Part shown: positions 19,078 to 28,305 of the stretch, piece after piece
How the letters are laid out: the number at the start of each line of letters is the position of its first letter
Numbering within the stretch: position 1 is the stretch's first letter
NCBI GenBank assembly: GCA_030834415.1
Contig: JAURFH010000005.1
Coordinates: 1 to 43,884 of the forward strand
Reading direction: 5' to 3'
DNA: 43,884 nucleotides
DNA from: Verrucomicrobiota bacterium
GTDB lineage: Bacteria > Verrucomicrobiota > Verrucomicrobiia > Limisphaerales > JAEYXS01
The notes under the pieces: model-generated
The model's input: the letters and a program-made list of their open reading frames with translations, nothing else
Database searches by the model: none
What the model was told of the DNA's origin: nothing
Program-made: the position numbers and the translations under genes

Positions 19078-20454
19078 ATGAAACGAATTTTGACACTCTT
19101 AGCCCTTAGCGGGCTTTTTCTGGTTGGTGATCTGACCGCGCAAGATGCGGCTCCGGCCGTCACTGGCGCGGCTGTGGAAGCAGCCGCCACGGTGGCCGCT
19201 GAAGCTCCCAAGATCGACAGCGGCAACACCGCGTGGATGATCACGGCCACTGCTTTGGTCTTGTTCATGACCTTGCCGGGGCTGGCGCTTTTCTACGGTG
19301 GCTTGGTGCGGGCGAAGAATGTGCTATCCATCCTGGTGCAGTGCTTTGCGATGGCTGGAGTGATGACAATTCTATGGGTCATCTATGGCTACAGTATGGC
19401 GTTTGGCACCGGCGGAATGGAAAAGGGAGCCATCAATCTGCATACCTTTATCGGTGATGGCAGCAAACTGTTCCTCAAAGGTATCAATGCAGACTCTGTC
19501 TCGGGTAGCATTCCCGAAGCGGTCTTCCTCACGTTCCAGATGACGTTCGCGATCATCACTCCGGCGCTCATCATCGGTGCTTTCGCTGAGCGCATGAAGT
19601 TCAGCGCGATGCTGATCTTCACCACCATCTGGTTCACGCTCTCCTATCTTCCCATTTGCCATATGGCGTGGGCGGGCTCCGGGGCGTTGTTCTTTGATTG
19701 GGATGTGTTGGACTTCGCAGGTGGCACCGTGGTGCATATCAATGCCGGTATCGCTGGTCTGGTCGCCTGTATCATGTTGGGTAAACGCCGTGGCTACGGC
19801 ACGGAACCCTTGCCGCCGCATAGCGTGCCGCTGACGTTGATCGGTGCGGGCATGCTCTGGGTTGGCTGGTTCGGTTTCAATGCCGGCTCTGAGTTGGCGG
19901 CTGATGGCACGGCAGGTATGGCGATGTTGGTCACGCAAGTCGCTACGGCGATGGCGGCAGTCACCTGGATGTTCCTGGAGTGGACGCGTAGCGGCAAGCC
20001 GACGGCGGTGGGTATCGCCACAGGTGCTGTGGCTGGTTTGGTGGCTATCACTCCGGCTTCGGGCACTGCGGGCCCGATGGGGGCGTTGCTGATCGGCTTT
20101 GCTTCAGCGGTGATCTGCTATTTCTGCGCCACCAAGCTGAAACATAAGCTTGGCTACGATGACAGCCTCGATGTGTTCGGTGTGCACGGTGTCGGTGGTA
20201 TCGTGGGCGCCATCTTGACGGGCCTATGCGCGGCTGGGTTCATGGGCGGCTCCAAGGGCGACCTCAATGTTGGCCACCAGATGTTCGTCCAGTTCAAGAG
20301 CGTGGTGGTGACAATTGTCTGGAGCACGGTGGTCTCGGTGATCGCTTTGTCCATCGCCAAAGCGCTGGTCGGGCTGCGCGTCTCGCCTGAGGTTGAGAAT
20401 CAAGGTCTTGACCTGTCAGAGCACGGTGAAGAGGGCTATCACCAGCGGGGCTAA
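19078..20454 (+). CDS. amtB: Ammonium transporter
   Basis: Signal peptide; LPGLALFYGGLVRAKNVLS, FDWDVLDFAGGTVVHINAGIAGL, DVFGVHGVGGIVGAILTG. Confidence 0.96.
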   Translation: MKRILTLLALSGLFLVGDLTAQDAAPAVTGAAVEAAATVAAEAPKIDSGNTAWMITATALVLFMTLPGLALFYGGLVRAKNVLSILVQCFAMAGVMTILWVIYGYSMAFGTGGMEKGAINLHTFIGDGSKLFLKGINADSVSGSIPEAVFLTFQMTFAIITPALIIGAFAERMKFSAMLIFTTIWFTLSYLPICHMAWAGSGALFFDWDVLDFAGGTVVHINAGIAGLVACIMLGKRRGYGTEPLPPHSVPLTLIGAGMLWVGWFGFNAGSELAADGTAGMAMLVTQVATAMAAVTWMFLEWTRSGKPTAVGIATGAVAGLVAITPASGTAGPMGALLIGFASAVICYFCATKLKHKLGYDDSLDVFGVHGVGGIVGAILTGLCAAGFMGGSKGDLNVGHQMFVQFKSVVVTIVWSTVVSVIALSIAKALVGLRVSPEVENQGLDLSEHGEEGYHQRG

Positions 20455-20498
20455 ATCGGGAATTCTAACGCTTGGGCCTCGCTAGAGGCTAAGTCACG

Positions 20499-20533
20499 CA
20501 AGGGGCAACCGATCTGGTTGCCCCTTGTTTTTT
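20499..20533 (+). terminator. Intrinsic terminator after amtB
   Basis: 12-bp stem CAAGGGGCAACC/GGTTGCCCCTTG, 5-nt loop, then T6. Confidence 0.85.
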
Positions 20534-20556
20534 GTAATAAAGCAGAGAAATGGGAA

Positions 20557-21387
20557 TCAGTTGATGCGGATCACCAAAGCGGTCGTGTTGTCGCGACCGC
20601 TGTTTCGCAAGGATTCTTCGACCAGCAATCTGGCGGGACCGCGTTCATCCTCGGAGCGTAATAGCTCGATGAGGTGGTGATCGTAGAGGCCATCGATCAA
20701 TCCGTCCGAACAGATGAGGAAGTTATCGCCCGGCTCATAGCCTACGGCCCCCACTTGCGGATCGACGAACATATTGCCGCCACCAAGAGCTTTCTGGAGC
20801 ACGTTACGTTGAGGGTGATTGCGGGCTTCACGGTCATTGATTTTGCCGTTGCGCAGAAGCCAGCCCACATGCGTGTCATCGTGCGTAAGCTGTTTCACTG
20901 CGTCTTCCCGCTTGGGCAGATAATAGATGCGGCTGTCACCGATGTGGCCAAAGTACATCCACTCGGGGCTGAACCAGCAGAGGCTGAGCGTGGTCTCCAT
21001 GCCTCGGCATTCATCATAGCTGTCGCCAAGGAATTTTAGGGCGCGATGGGTCTGGGCGTAGAGCTCGGTGAGCACATCACCAAATCCGGTGGACAAACCC
21101 AAGGCAGATTGTTGGAAAGAGCGTGGGAGGAGCGTGGTGATTTTGTCCACTGCGATCCGGCTGGCGTATTCTCCGGCCATCGCGCCGCCCATGCCGTCAC
21201 TCACGGCGAAAACATAATCATACTCCGCATTGGTGCCCTCGCCATACTTGCCGAGGCGATGGACTTCCCGGGCATCGAACTGTAGGCCCAGAAAGGAATC
21301 CTCATTGTTCTTGCGGACTTTTCCGACATCGGAGAGACCCCACCAACTAAACTTGCAAGGAGAGGCTGCGCGGCTGACAGGATTCAT
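20557..21387 (-). CDS. PP2C-family protein serine/threonine phosphatase
   Basis: SDVGKVRKNNEDSFLG, FAVSDGMGGAMAGEYAS, NFLICSDGLIDGL, SGRDNTTALVIRI. Confidence 0.93.
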   Translation of the reverse strand: MNPVSRAASPCKFSWWGLSDVGKVRKNNEDSFLGLQFDAREVHRLGKYGEGTNAEYDYVFAVSDGMGGAMAGEYASRIAVDKITTLLPRSFQQSALGLSTGFGDVLTELYAQTHRALKFLGDSYDECRGMETTLSLCWFSPEWMYFGHIGDSRIYYLPKREDAVKQLTHDDTHVGWLLRNGKINDREARNHPQRNVLQKALGGGNMFVDPQVGAVGYEPGDNFLICSDGLIDGLYDHHLIELLRSEDERGPARLLVEESLRNSGRDNTTALVIRIN

Positions 21388-21399
21388 GCGGTGGCGATA

Positions 21400-21783
21400 T
21401 TATTTCGGGTCGGGGAGGATTGTGGCGAATTCGAAATCAATCAAACAGAATCGGCCATCCGATTGGCGGTAGGTGACATTGCGCATCTCAGCGTCATCAT
21501 GCCGCACCCCATACGGCAGCAGTTCGGCGAAGAGTTCCGCAGTGCGTTTCGGATCCAGGTGCTGCACTCGTTCCCCGCAATTGGTCGTGACGATGGTAAG
21601 GGTCTCATCCCGGGCTTCTAGCAGCTTGGGGACGAAAGGGCAGCCGCGTTCCTCCAGATGGCGGAGGACCTTGACCTCGTTGTCATACCTCTCTTTGGCT
21701 TTGGGGCCTTGGAACTTTTTTATAACGCGTCCATCAAAAGTGAGTTTGACCGTGGACCGTAGTGTGTCTTTGACTTGCAGCAT
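21400..21783 (-). CDS. Minimal kinase-fold protein (LPS-kinase/RIO/Bud32-like)
   Basis: 127 aa: RVIKKF (beta3 Lys), YDNEVKVL (alphaC Glu), GVRHDDAEMRNVTY (catalytic loop), CLIDFEFA (DFG-like). Confidence 0.6.
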   Translation of the reverse strand: MLQVKDTLRSTVKLTFDGRVIKKFQGPKAKERYDNEVKVLRHLEERGCPFVPKLLEARDETLTIVTTNCGERVQHLDPKRTAELFAELLPYGVRHDDAEMRNVTYRQSDGRFCLIDFEFATILPDPK

Positions 21784-21966
21784 GACAGATTTAAGGCGTG
21801 GCTTAGGGTGGTAATCTGGTCTGATGTTGATACGGATTTACCCGAAATTGCTTGTTCTCATCGGGGTTCCATTTCTGTTAGGAAAACTTGTCATTTTTCT
21901 TGAGACGGATAAAGGATATTCCCTGCCAAAAGCTCTTCTCCAGTAATGGCTTCGGAGGTGCACTAG

Positions 21967-21984
21967 GTGGTTAAAAATAGCCAC
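21967..21984. promoter_or_regulatory. Candidate upstream activator dyad for GSII
   Basis: GTGGTTAAAAATAGCCAC; 15/18 identical to GTGTTTAAATTTAGCCAC at 18137-18154. Confidence 0.45.
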
Positions 21985-22115
21985 AATGATTAAATGAATT
22001 CATGAAATTCATGTATTGCATGAAGTGTATAGATTGCTTGGCGCTAATGTTTTGCGTTCGTTATCAAGGGTTTATGAAGAAATCGGCCGCTTTGGCAAGG
22101 CTCGAGCTTGCTAAA

Positions 22116-22131
22116 TGGCACTCTACCTGCT
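22116..22131 (+). promoter_or_regulatory. Candidate sigma-54 (-24/-12) promoter of GSII
   Basis: TGGCACTCTACCTGCT: GG-N10-GC spacing; exact TGGCAC-N6-TGCT; about 76 nt upstream of the ATG. Confidence 0.75.
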
Positions 22132-22206
22132 CAGCTTTAAACGCACTGGACACACTGTAGCATTCTGCTCAGTCAAACCGGACTAAACACATATACCTCC
22201 ATACAC

Positions 22207-23229
22207 ATGGCGAAATATAAGTTGGAATATCTCTGGCTCGACGGCTACCGGCCGGTTCCTAACCTCCGTGGCAAAACTCAAATCAAGGAATACAGCAGCT
22301 TTCCCAAGCTCGAAGAACTGCCGATGTGGGGCTTCGATGGCAGCTCGACCCGGCAGGCAGAAGGCAGAAGCTCTGACTGCATGCTCAAGCCAGTGGCTGT
22401 CTACCCTGACACCACCCGCAAGAACGGCGTATTGGTGATGTGCGAAGTCATGATGCCCGATGGCACGACTCCGCATCCTTCCAATGGCCGCGCTAACATT
22501 CCTGATGATCCGGGTGCCTGGTTCGGCTTCGAGCAGGAATACTTCCTCTATAAAGATGGCAAACCCTTGGGCTTCCCGTCCACCGGCTTCCCTTATCCGC
22601 AGGGTCTCTACTACACGGGTGTCGGCTATGACTCCGTGGGTGATATCGCCCGTGAGATCGTCGAGAAGCACCTCGACCTCTGCCTCGACGCTGGCATCAA
22701 CCACGAAGGTATCAACGCCGAAGTGGCGAAGGGCCAGTGGGAATTCCAAATCTTCGGCAAAGGCTCCAAGAACGCTGCCGACCAAGTCTGGGTTGCCCGC
22801 TACCTCATGATGCGCCTGTGCGAGAAATACGGCGTGGACGTGAACTGGCACTGCAAACCGCTTGGCTTGGAAGTGGACTGGAACGGTTCCGGTATGCACT
22901 CCAACTTCTCCACCGAGTATATGCGTACGGTCGGCGGCAAGGAATACTTCGAAGCGCTGATGGCTGCGTTCGACAAATACAAGAACGAGCACATCGCCGT
23001 TTACGGTCCGGACAACCACATGCGCTTAACCGGTCTGCATGAGACGCAGTCCATCGACAAGTTTAACTACGGTGTGGCCAACCGCGGTGCTTCTATCCGC
23101 GTGCCGCACAGCTTCGTGAACAACGGCTACAAGGGCTACTTGGAAGACCGTCGTCCGAACTCCCAAGGCGATCCGTACCAGATCGCTGGTCGCATCCTGC
23201 AAACGATCGCGACGGTGCCGACTCCTTAA
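22207..23229 (+). CDS. glnA: Glutamine synthetase, eukaryotic-type GSII
   Basis: YLWLDGYRPVPNLRGKT, WGFDGSSTRQAEGRSSDC, GFEQEYFLY, NWHCKPLGLEVDWNGSGMHSNFST, NRGASIRVPHSFVNNGYKGYLEDRRPNSQGDPY. Confidence 0.94.
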   Translation: MAKYKLEYLWLDGYRPVPNLRGKTQIKEYSSFPKLEELPMWGFDGSSTRQAEGRSSDCMLKPVAVYPDTTRKNGVLVMCEVMMPDGTTPHPSNGRANIPDDPGAWFGFEQEYFLYKDGKPLGFPSTGFPYPQGLYYTGVGYDSVGDIAREIVEKHLDLCLDAGINHEGINAEVAKGQWEFQIFGKGSKNAADQVWVARYLMMRLCEKYGVDVNWHCKPLGLEVDWNGSGMHSNFSTEYMRTVGGKEYFEALMAAFDKYKNEHIAVYGPDNHMRLTGLHETQSIDKFNYGVANRGASIRVPHSFVNNGYKGYLEDRRPNSQGDPYQIAGRILQTIATVPTP

Positions 23230-23251
23230 GTTGGTCCCGATAGTTTCCATG

Positions 23252-23287
23252 AACGGCGCGGAATCATTTCCGCGCCGTTTTCTTTTT
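23252..23287 (+). terminator. Intrinsic terminator after GSII
   Basis: 12-bp stem AACGGCGCGGAA/TTCCGCGCCGTT, 4-nt loop, then TTCTTTTTT. Confidence 0.88.
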
Positions 23288-23367
23288 TAAGGATGTCTTT
23301 GCTGAGCTGATATTCAGCAAATTCCACCATTGCCCCCGGGGGAAGCTTTTCGCAATATCTGCGGCCT

Positions 23368-26184
23368 ATGTCGAGTGGCCGTAAACAGTATCCGTTCGAT
23401 CTGATCGAACCGAAGTGGCAGCAGAAGTGGGACGCCGAACAGACGTTCCGAGCGTGGAACCCGGGCGAGACCGTGCCGGTAGGGCATCCTTTTGGATTAC
23501 GCCATGGTCTCGCTGGTAAGGTGGCCGACCGCGAGGTCCTGCCGCCGAAGTTCTATATCCTCGACATGTTCCCGTATCCCTCCGGTGCCGGTTTGCATGT
23601 CGGCCATCCGGAAGGTTATACGGCCACGGACATCTTGGCGCGTTATCGCCGTTCCCAGGGTTTGAACGTCTTGCATCCGATGGGCTGGGACGCCTTTGGT
23701 CTGCCGGCGGAGCAATACGCCATCAAAACGGGACAGCATCCGCGCATCACCACAGAAACGAACATCGCGAACTTCAAGCGCCAGATCAAATCGCTGGGCT
23801 TTAGTTACGACTGGACGCGTGAGGTGGATACGACGGACCCGAAGTATTTCCAGTGGACGCAGTGGATTTTCCTTCAGCTCTATAATTCCTGGTTCAATCC
23901 GGAGACGAACAAGGCGGAGTCCATAGACACGCTGACGTATCCAGAGGATTGCACCACGGAAGAACAGAAGCGGGCCTATCGCGATAACAAGCGTCTGGCT
24001 TACGTGAGTGAAGCGCCGGTTAACTGGTGCCCAGAGTTGGGAACCGTGTTGGCGAACGAGGAAGTAGTGGACGGTAAGTCGGAAGTCGGTGGCTTCCCGG
24101 TCATCCGCAAACCGATGCGCCAATGGATGCTCCGCATCACGGCTTATGCGGAGAAGTTGCTGAACGATCTGGACATCATCGACTGGACTGATTCGCTGAA
24201 GGAAATGCAGCGGAACTGGATCGGTCGTAGTGAAGGTGCGGAAGTGGATTTTAAGGTGGATGGCTCTGATGCAAAAATCCGCGTGTTCACAACCCGGCCT
24301 GATACTTTGTTTGGTGCCACTTACATGGTGCTTTCTCCCGAGCATAAATTGGTGAAGGAAATCACGACCGCAGAACAAGCGGATGCGGTGAAGAAGTATC
24401 AAGAGTTTGCGGCGACCAAGAGCGATCTGGAGCGCACCGAGTTGGCGAAGGATAAAACCGGTGTGTGGACGGGGGCGTATGCGATCAATCCGGTGAATGG
24501 GGAGAAGATTCCCATCTGGATCGCGGATTACGTGCTCTCCACGTATGGCACGGGGGCGATCATGGCGGTGCCAGCGCATGATGAGCGAGATTTTGAGTTC
24601 GCGAAGAAGTTCAATCTGCAAATTAAGCACGTTGTAGCTGAAATCGGCTTATCGAGCATTCAAGTTAATTACCATCAAGCGGGCCAGCCCCTAAAAATCA
24701 CACATTTTATCGAGGATCAGTCTGGAAATGATGTCGGATCGTGGACTGAAGGCGCAATATTCTCGGGTGAAGGTATAGCGTTTAACTCTCAGTTTTTGAA
24801 TTTACTGCCAACTAAAGAGGCGAAGCAAAAAATCACCGCATGGCTCGAATCCAAAGGCCTCGGCAAAAAGACCATCAATTACAAATTGCGCGACTGGCTC
24901 TTCAGTCGTCAGCGTTATTGGGGTGAGCCGTTCCCGATCATCTGGAAGAAAGATGCGAGCGGGAATCTGTATCACGAGGCGTTGGCCGAGGCGCAATTGC
25001 CGTTGCTGCCGCCGAAGCTGGAGGAATACAAGCCGACCTCCGATGGTCAGCCGCCTCTGGCTCGGGCGACGGATTGGATGAACTTACCCGATGGTGCGGT
25101 GCGTGAATCTAACACGATGCCACAATGGGGCGGGTCCTGCTGGTATTACTTGCGCTATGCCGATGCGTTGAATGGCAAAGCGTTTGTTGGTCCGGAGGCG
25201 GAGTCTTATTGGATGGGGACCGGAAAGACGCAGGGTGATGTGAAGCCGGGTGTGGACCTCTATGTCGGCGGCACTGAGCACGCGGTGTTGCATCTGCTCT
25301 ACGCACGCTTCTGGCACAAGGTCTTGTTCGATCTCGGGCACGTCTCTACGCCGGAGCCATTCTACAAGCTGGTGAACCAAGGACTAATCATGGGCGAGGA
25401 CGGACAGAAGATGTCCAAGAGCCGTGGTAACGTAGTAAATCCCGATGATGTGCTGGTGGAATACGGTGCCGATGCATTCCGTCTCTACGAGATGTTCATG
25501 GGACCCTTACAGGAGAGCAAGCCGTGGAATACGCGTGGCGTGGAAGGTGTCTATCGCTTTCTAGGTCGCGTCTGGCGCATGTTCGTGGATGACAAGGCGG
25601 AGACAGCCTATGAGCAGGCGGAAGCCGTCGCCACACCGGAGACGCGTGGCGAGTTGCTCGACTTGATCATCTTGGATGGCGGCATTCTGGAAGCTGAACC
25701 TACGAAGGCGCAGTTGAAGGTTCTGCATGCTTGCATCAAGAAGGTGACGGAAGACCTCGAAGGCATGCGCTTCAACACGGCCATCTCGGCCATGATGGTG
25801 TTCAGCAACGAAGCGAGCGCCTGGCAGACCAAGCCGTTCTCGGTCATGCGGACATTCCTGCAATTGCTCGCGCCGTTCGCACCGCACTTGGCGGAAGAAC
25901 TCTGGGCGCGCTTGCACGCGACTTTTGGACACGTGGCTCCGTCGCTAACGTACGCTGTGTGGCCGCAGTTTGATCCCGCTTTACTCATCGAGGATGAGAT
26001 CGAGATCCCGGTGCAGGTGAACGGCAAATTGCGTGACGTCATCAAGGTGCCGACGGCGGCGGACAATGCCAGCATCGAAGCCGCCGCCAAGGCGTCGGAG
26101 AAGGTGAAGGCGTTCATCGATGGGAAGACGATAAAAAAAGTTGTCGTGGTTCCCAAAAAACTGGTCAATATTGTGGCTGTTTAG
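23368..26184 (+). CDS. leuS: Leucyl-tRNA synthetase
   Basis: [26 protein letters not shown] (HIGH), [31 protein letters not shown] (KMSKS). Confidence 0.97.
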   Translation: MSSGRKQYPFDLIEPKWQQKWDAEQTFRAWNPGETVPVGHPFGLRHGLAGKVADREVLPPKFYILDMFPYPSGAGLHVGHPEGYTATDILARYRRSQGLNVLHPMGWDAFGLPAEQYAIKTGQHPRITTETNIANFKRQIKSLGFSYDWTREVDTTDPKYFQWTQWIFLQLYNSWFNPETNKAESIDTLTYPEDCTTEEQKRAYRDNKRLAYVSEAPVNWCPELGTVLANEEVVDGKSEVGGFPVIRKPMRQWMLRITAYAEKLLNDLDIIDWTDSLKEMQRNWIGRSEGAEVDFKVDGSDAKIRVFTTRPDTLFGATYMVLSPEHKLVKEITTAEQADAVKKYQEFAATKSDLERTELAKDKTGVWTGAYAINPVNGEKIPIWIADYVLSTYGTGAIMAVPAHDERDFEFAKKFNLQIKHVVAEIGLSSIQVNYHQAGQPLKITHFIEDQSGNDVGSWTEGAIFSGEGIAFNSQFLNLLPTKEAKQKITAWLESKGLGKKTINYKLRDWLFSRQRYWGEPFPIIWKKDASGNLYHEALAEAQLPLLPPKLEEYKPTSDGQPPLARATDWMNLPDGAVRESNTMPQWGGSCWYYLRYADALNGKAFVGPEAESYWMGTGKTQGDVKPGVDLYVGGTEHAVLHLLYARFWHKVLFDLGHVSTPEPFYKLVNQGLIMGEDGQKMSKSRGNVVNPDDVLVEYGADAFRLYEMFMGPLQESKPWNTRGVEGVYRFLGRVWRMFVDDKAETAYEQAEAVATPETRGELLDLIILDGGILEAEPTKAQLKVLHACIKKVTEDLEGMRFNTAISAMMVFSNEASAWQTKPFSVMRTFLQLLAPFAPHLAEELWARLHATFGHVAPSLTYAVWPQFDPALLIEDEIEIPVQVNGKLRDVIKVPTAADNASIEAAAKASEKVKAFIDGKTIKKVVVVPKKLVNIVAV

Positions 26185-26213
26185 CTGATGCGACTGCTTA
26201 AAATGGCGCCGCC

Positions 26214-26345
26214 ATGTCTGGTCTGACCCGACAGCAGAAATGGATAATTGGGCTGGCAGTGGGGTTGCTGCTTTTGGGGTGGGTCGTTAAGACCTGGCGC
26301 TTGGCCGAGCCTAAACCGGCCCCGGTCGAGCAGACGGCAGAGTAG
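26214..26345 (+). CDS. 43-aa single-TM small protein
   Basis: ORF below track cutoff: MSGLTRQQKWIIGLAVGLLLLGWVVKTWRLAEPKPAPVEQTAE*; sits in the 165-nt gap between leuS and the Minf_1886-like gene. Confidence 0.5.
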   Translation: MSGLTRQQKWIIGLAVGLLLLGWVVKTWRLAEPKPAPVEQTAE

Positions 26346-26349
26346 ATAT

Positions 26350-26808
26350 ATGCAACAACGCAGCTTTGAAGAAGGCGTAGAACAGATCGTGGCGCGCGAT
26401 AGCCGCTACGATGCGGACGCTTATGATTTTCTGCGTGAGGCCTTGGATTTCACCCAGAAATCCCTTGGCCGAGCTGAGAAGGTGCGCCAGCGCTCTGGGA
26501 CTTCCACGGACCCCGATCACCATGTCTCCGGGCAACAGTTGCTTAACGGCATCCGGGACTTTGCCATCCAGCGGTTTGGTCCCATGACGTTGACCGTCTT
26601 TGAAAGTTGGGGCATCAAAGGGACTGAAGACTTTGGTGAGATCGTGTTCAATATGGTCGGGGAGTTGTTGCTGGGCAAGACGGACAATGACCGTCCTGAA
26701 GATTTCAAGGCCGTTTACGATTTCGATGTGGTGTTTCGTCAGCCTTACCTGCCCAAGACGAAACCGACTCCCACACCGCCTGCCGAGACGACTTCTACTG
26801 ACGGCTAG
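26350..26808 (+). CDS. Minf_1886 family protein
   Basis: FEEGVEQIVARDSRYDADAYDFLREALDFTQK...HHVSGQQLLNGIRDFAIQRFGPMTLTVFESWGIKGTEDFGEIVFNMV; in-frame ATG at 26350. Confidence 0.8.
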   Translation: MQQRSFEEGVEQIVARDSRYDADAYDFLREALDFTQKSLGRAEKVRQRSGTSTDPDHHVSGQQLLNGIRDFAIQRFGPMTLTVFESWGIKGTEDFGEIVFNMVGELLLGKTDNDRPEDFKAVYDFDVVFRQPYLPKTKPTPTPPAETTSTDG

Positions 26809-26910
26809 AGCGGAATGGCGTTAGGAATGCTTAACGCCATGGCAAGGCGGCCTTAACAGGCCAAAATTCTTATCGCACCGGACTTTTTGCTCCGGTAATG
26901 TCAGGCCAAA

Positions 26911-28170
26911 TTGATGAGTGTGAATTTGACATCCCAAAATCGCGCTGCTTTGGCGGCGAAGGTAGAGCAGTTAGTCCATAACACGCCCGTGTATGACATC
27001 CATACGCATCTGTATGATGCCGCGTTTGGAGATCTCCTGCTCTGGGGTATTGATGAATTGCTCATCTATCATTATCTGGTGGCCGAGGCGTTCCGCTATT
27101 TTGACATGCCGTATCAGAAGTTCTGGGCCTTGCCGAAATCGCAGCAGGCCGAGCTCATCTGGAAAGCGCTTTTCATCGAAAACACGCCCATCTCGGAATC
27201 CTGCCGCGGCGTTTTGACGACCTTGAACAAGCTGGGTTTGGATGTGAAACAGCGCGACTTGGGCAGCATCCGCAAGTGGTTTGCGACGCAAAAGCCAGCC
27301 GATTACATCACCAAGACGATGGAACTGGCGAAGGTGAACAAGATTTGCATGACGAACTCGCTGTTCGACGTGACCGAGCGGCCGGTGTGGGAAAAAGGTT
27401 TCCAACGTGATGAGCGTTTTACTGCCGCGCTGCGTATCGATCCACTGCTGCTTTCCTGGCATGACTCACACCAGAACCTGATGGAGTGGGGGTATGTGGA
27501 CGGGGCGGACTTGAACGAGGCGACCATTTCAGGGGTGCGCCGTTTCCTGGCGGATTGGAGCAAACGTATCGATGCGCAGTATGTCATGGTATCTCTGCCG
27601 CCGGATTTCAAATACCCCGATGAAGGTCCCACGGCGAAGTTGATCGAGAAGGCGGTGTTGCCGCATTGCCGTGAGTTCAATCTGCCGTTTGCCTTGATGC
27701 CCGGCGTGAAACGGGCGGTGAATCCGCAACTGCACTTGGCGGGTGACGGCGTGGCCAAGGCTAATCTGGCCAGTTACGAGAAGCTTTTCGCTTCGCATCC
27801 GGATAACAAGTTTTTGACGACGATGCTCTCGCGCGAGAACCAGCACGAGCTGTGCGTCACGGCGCGCAAGTTCCGTAATCTCCACATTTTCGGCTGCTGG
27901 TGGTTCACCAATGTGCCGACGCTCATCGAAGAGATGACCCGTATGCGCCTCGAACTCGTGGGCATGAGCATCACGCCGCAACACTCTGATGCGCGCGTGC
28001 TGGATCAGATCATCTACAAGTGGGAGCACTCGCGGAAGATCATCGCGAAGGTGCTGACGGATAAATACGCCGATCTTATCGACACCGGCTGGGAACCGAC
28101 GCCAGAAGAGATGGAGCGCGATGTGAAGGCGCTCTTCGGTGGTGAGTTTATGCGATTCTGTGGGAGGTAG
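26911..28170 (+). CDS. Glucuronate (uronate) isomerase-like amidohydrolase
   Basis: VYDIHTHLYDAAFGDLLLWGIDELLIYHYLVAE; conserved late region FGCWWFTNVPTLIEEMTRMRLELVG. Confidence 0.7.
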   Translation: MMSVNLTSQNRAALAAKVEQLVHNTPVYDIHTHLYDAAFGDLLLWGIDELLIYHYLVAEAFRYFDMPYQKFWALPKSQQAELIWKALFIENTPISESCRGVLTTLNKLGLDVKQRDLGSIRKWFATQKPADYITKTMELAKVNKICMTNSLFDVTERPVWEKGFQRDERFTAALRIDPLLLSWHDSHQNLMEWGYVDGADLNEATISGVRRFLADWSKRIDAQYVMVSLPPDFKYPDEGPTAKLIEKAVLPHCREFNLPFALMPGVKRAVNPQLHLAGDGVAKANLASYEKLFASHPDNKFLTTMLSRENQHELCVTARKFRNLHIFGCWWFTNVPTLIEEMTRMRLELVGMSITPQHSDARVLDQIIYKWEHSRKIIAKVLTDKYADLIDTGWEPTPEEMERDVKALFGGEFMRFCGR

Positions 28171-28175
28171 TCATT

Positions 28176-28299
28176 AACCACAGATGGACACAGATAAACA
28201 CAGATGATGGGAATCTGTTGATAGGTTTTCTGAAAATGAAAAGGCCCGGCGAATTGCCGGGCCTTTCTTATCTGTGTGAATCTGTGTCTATCTGTGGTT
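28176..28299. repeat. Imperfect inverted repeat of the 'ACCACAGATNGACACAGAT' type enclosing a hairpin
   Basis: Left arm AACCACAGATGGACACAGATAAACACAGAT (28176-28205) vs reverse complement of 28270-28299: 27/30 identical. Confidence 0.8.
28241..28265. terminator. Bidirectional terminator hairpin between convergent genes
   Basis: AAGGCCCGGC-GAATT-GCCGGGCCTT, 10-bp stem, nested in the inverted repeat. Confidence 0.75.
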
Positions 28300-28305
28300 G
28301 CATTC

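Noticed and set aside
22045-22075. Another -24/-12-like element (TTGGCGCTAATGTTTTGC) upstream of GSII
   Set aside because: GG-to-GC spacing is 12, not 10 nt; the site at 22116-22131 fits much better.
23497-24630. 377-aa minus-strand ORF inside leuS
   Set aside because: Antisense to LeuRS, Arg/His/Leu-rich shadow translation.
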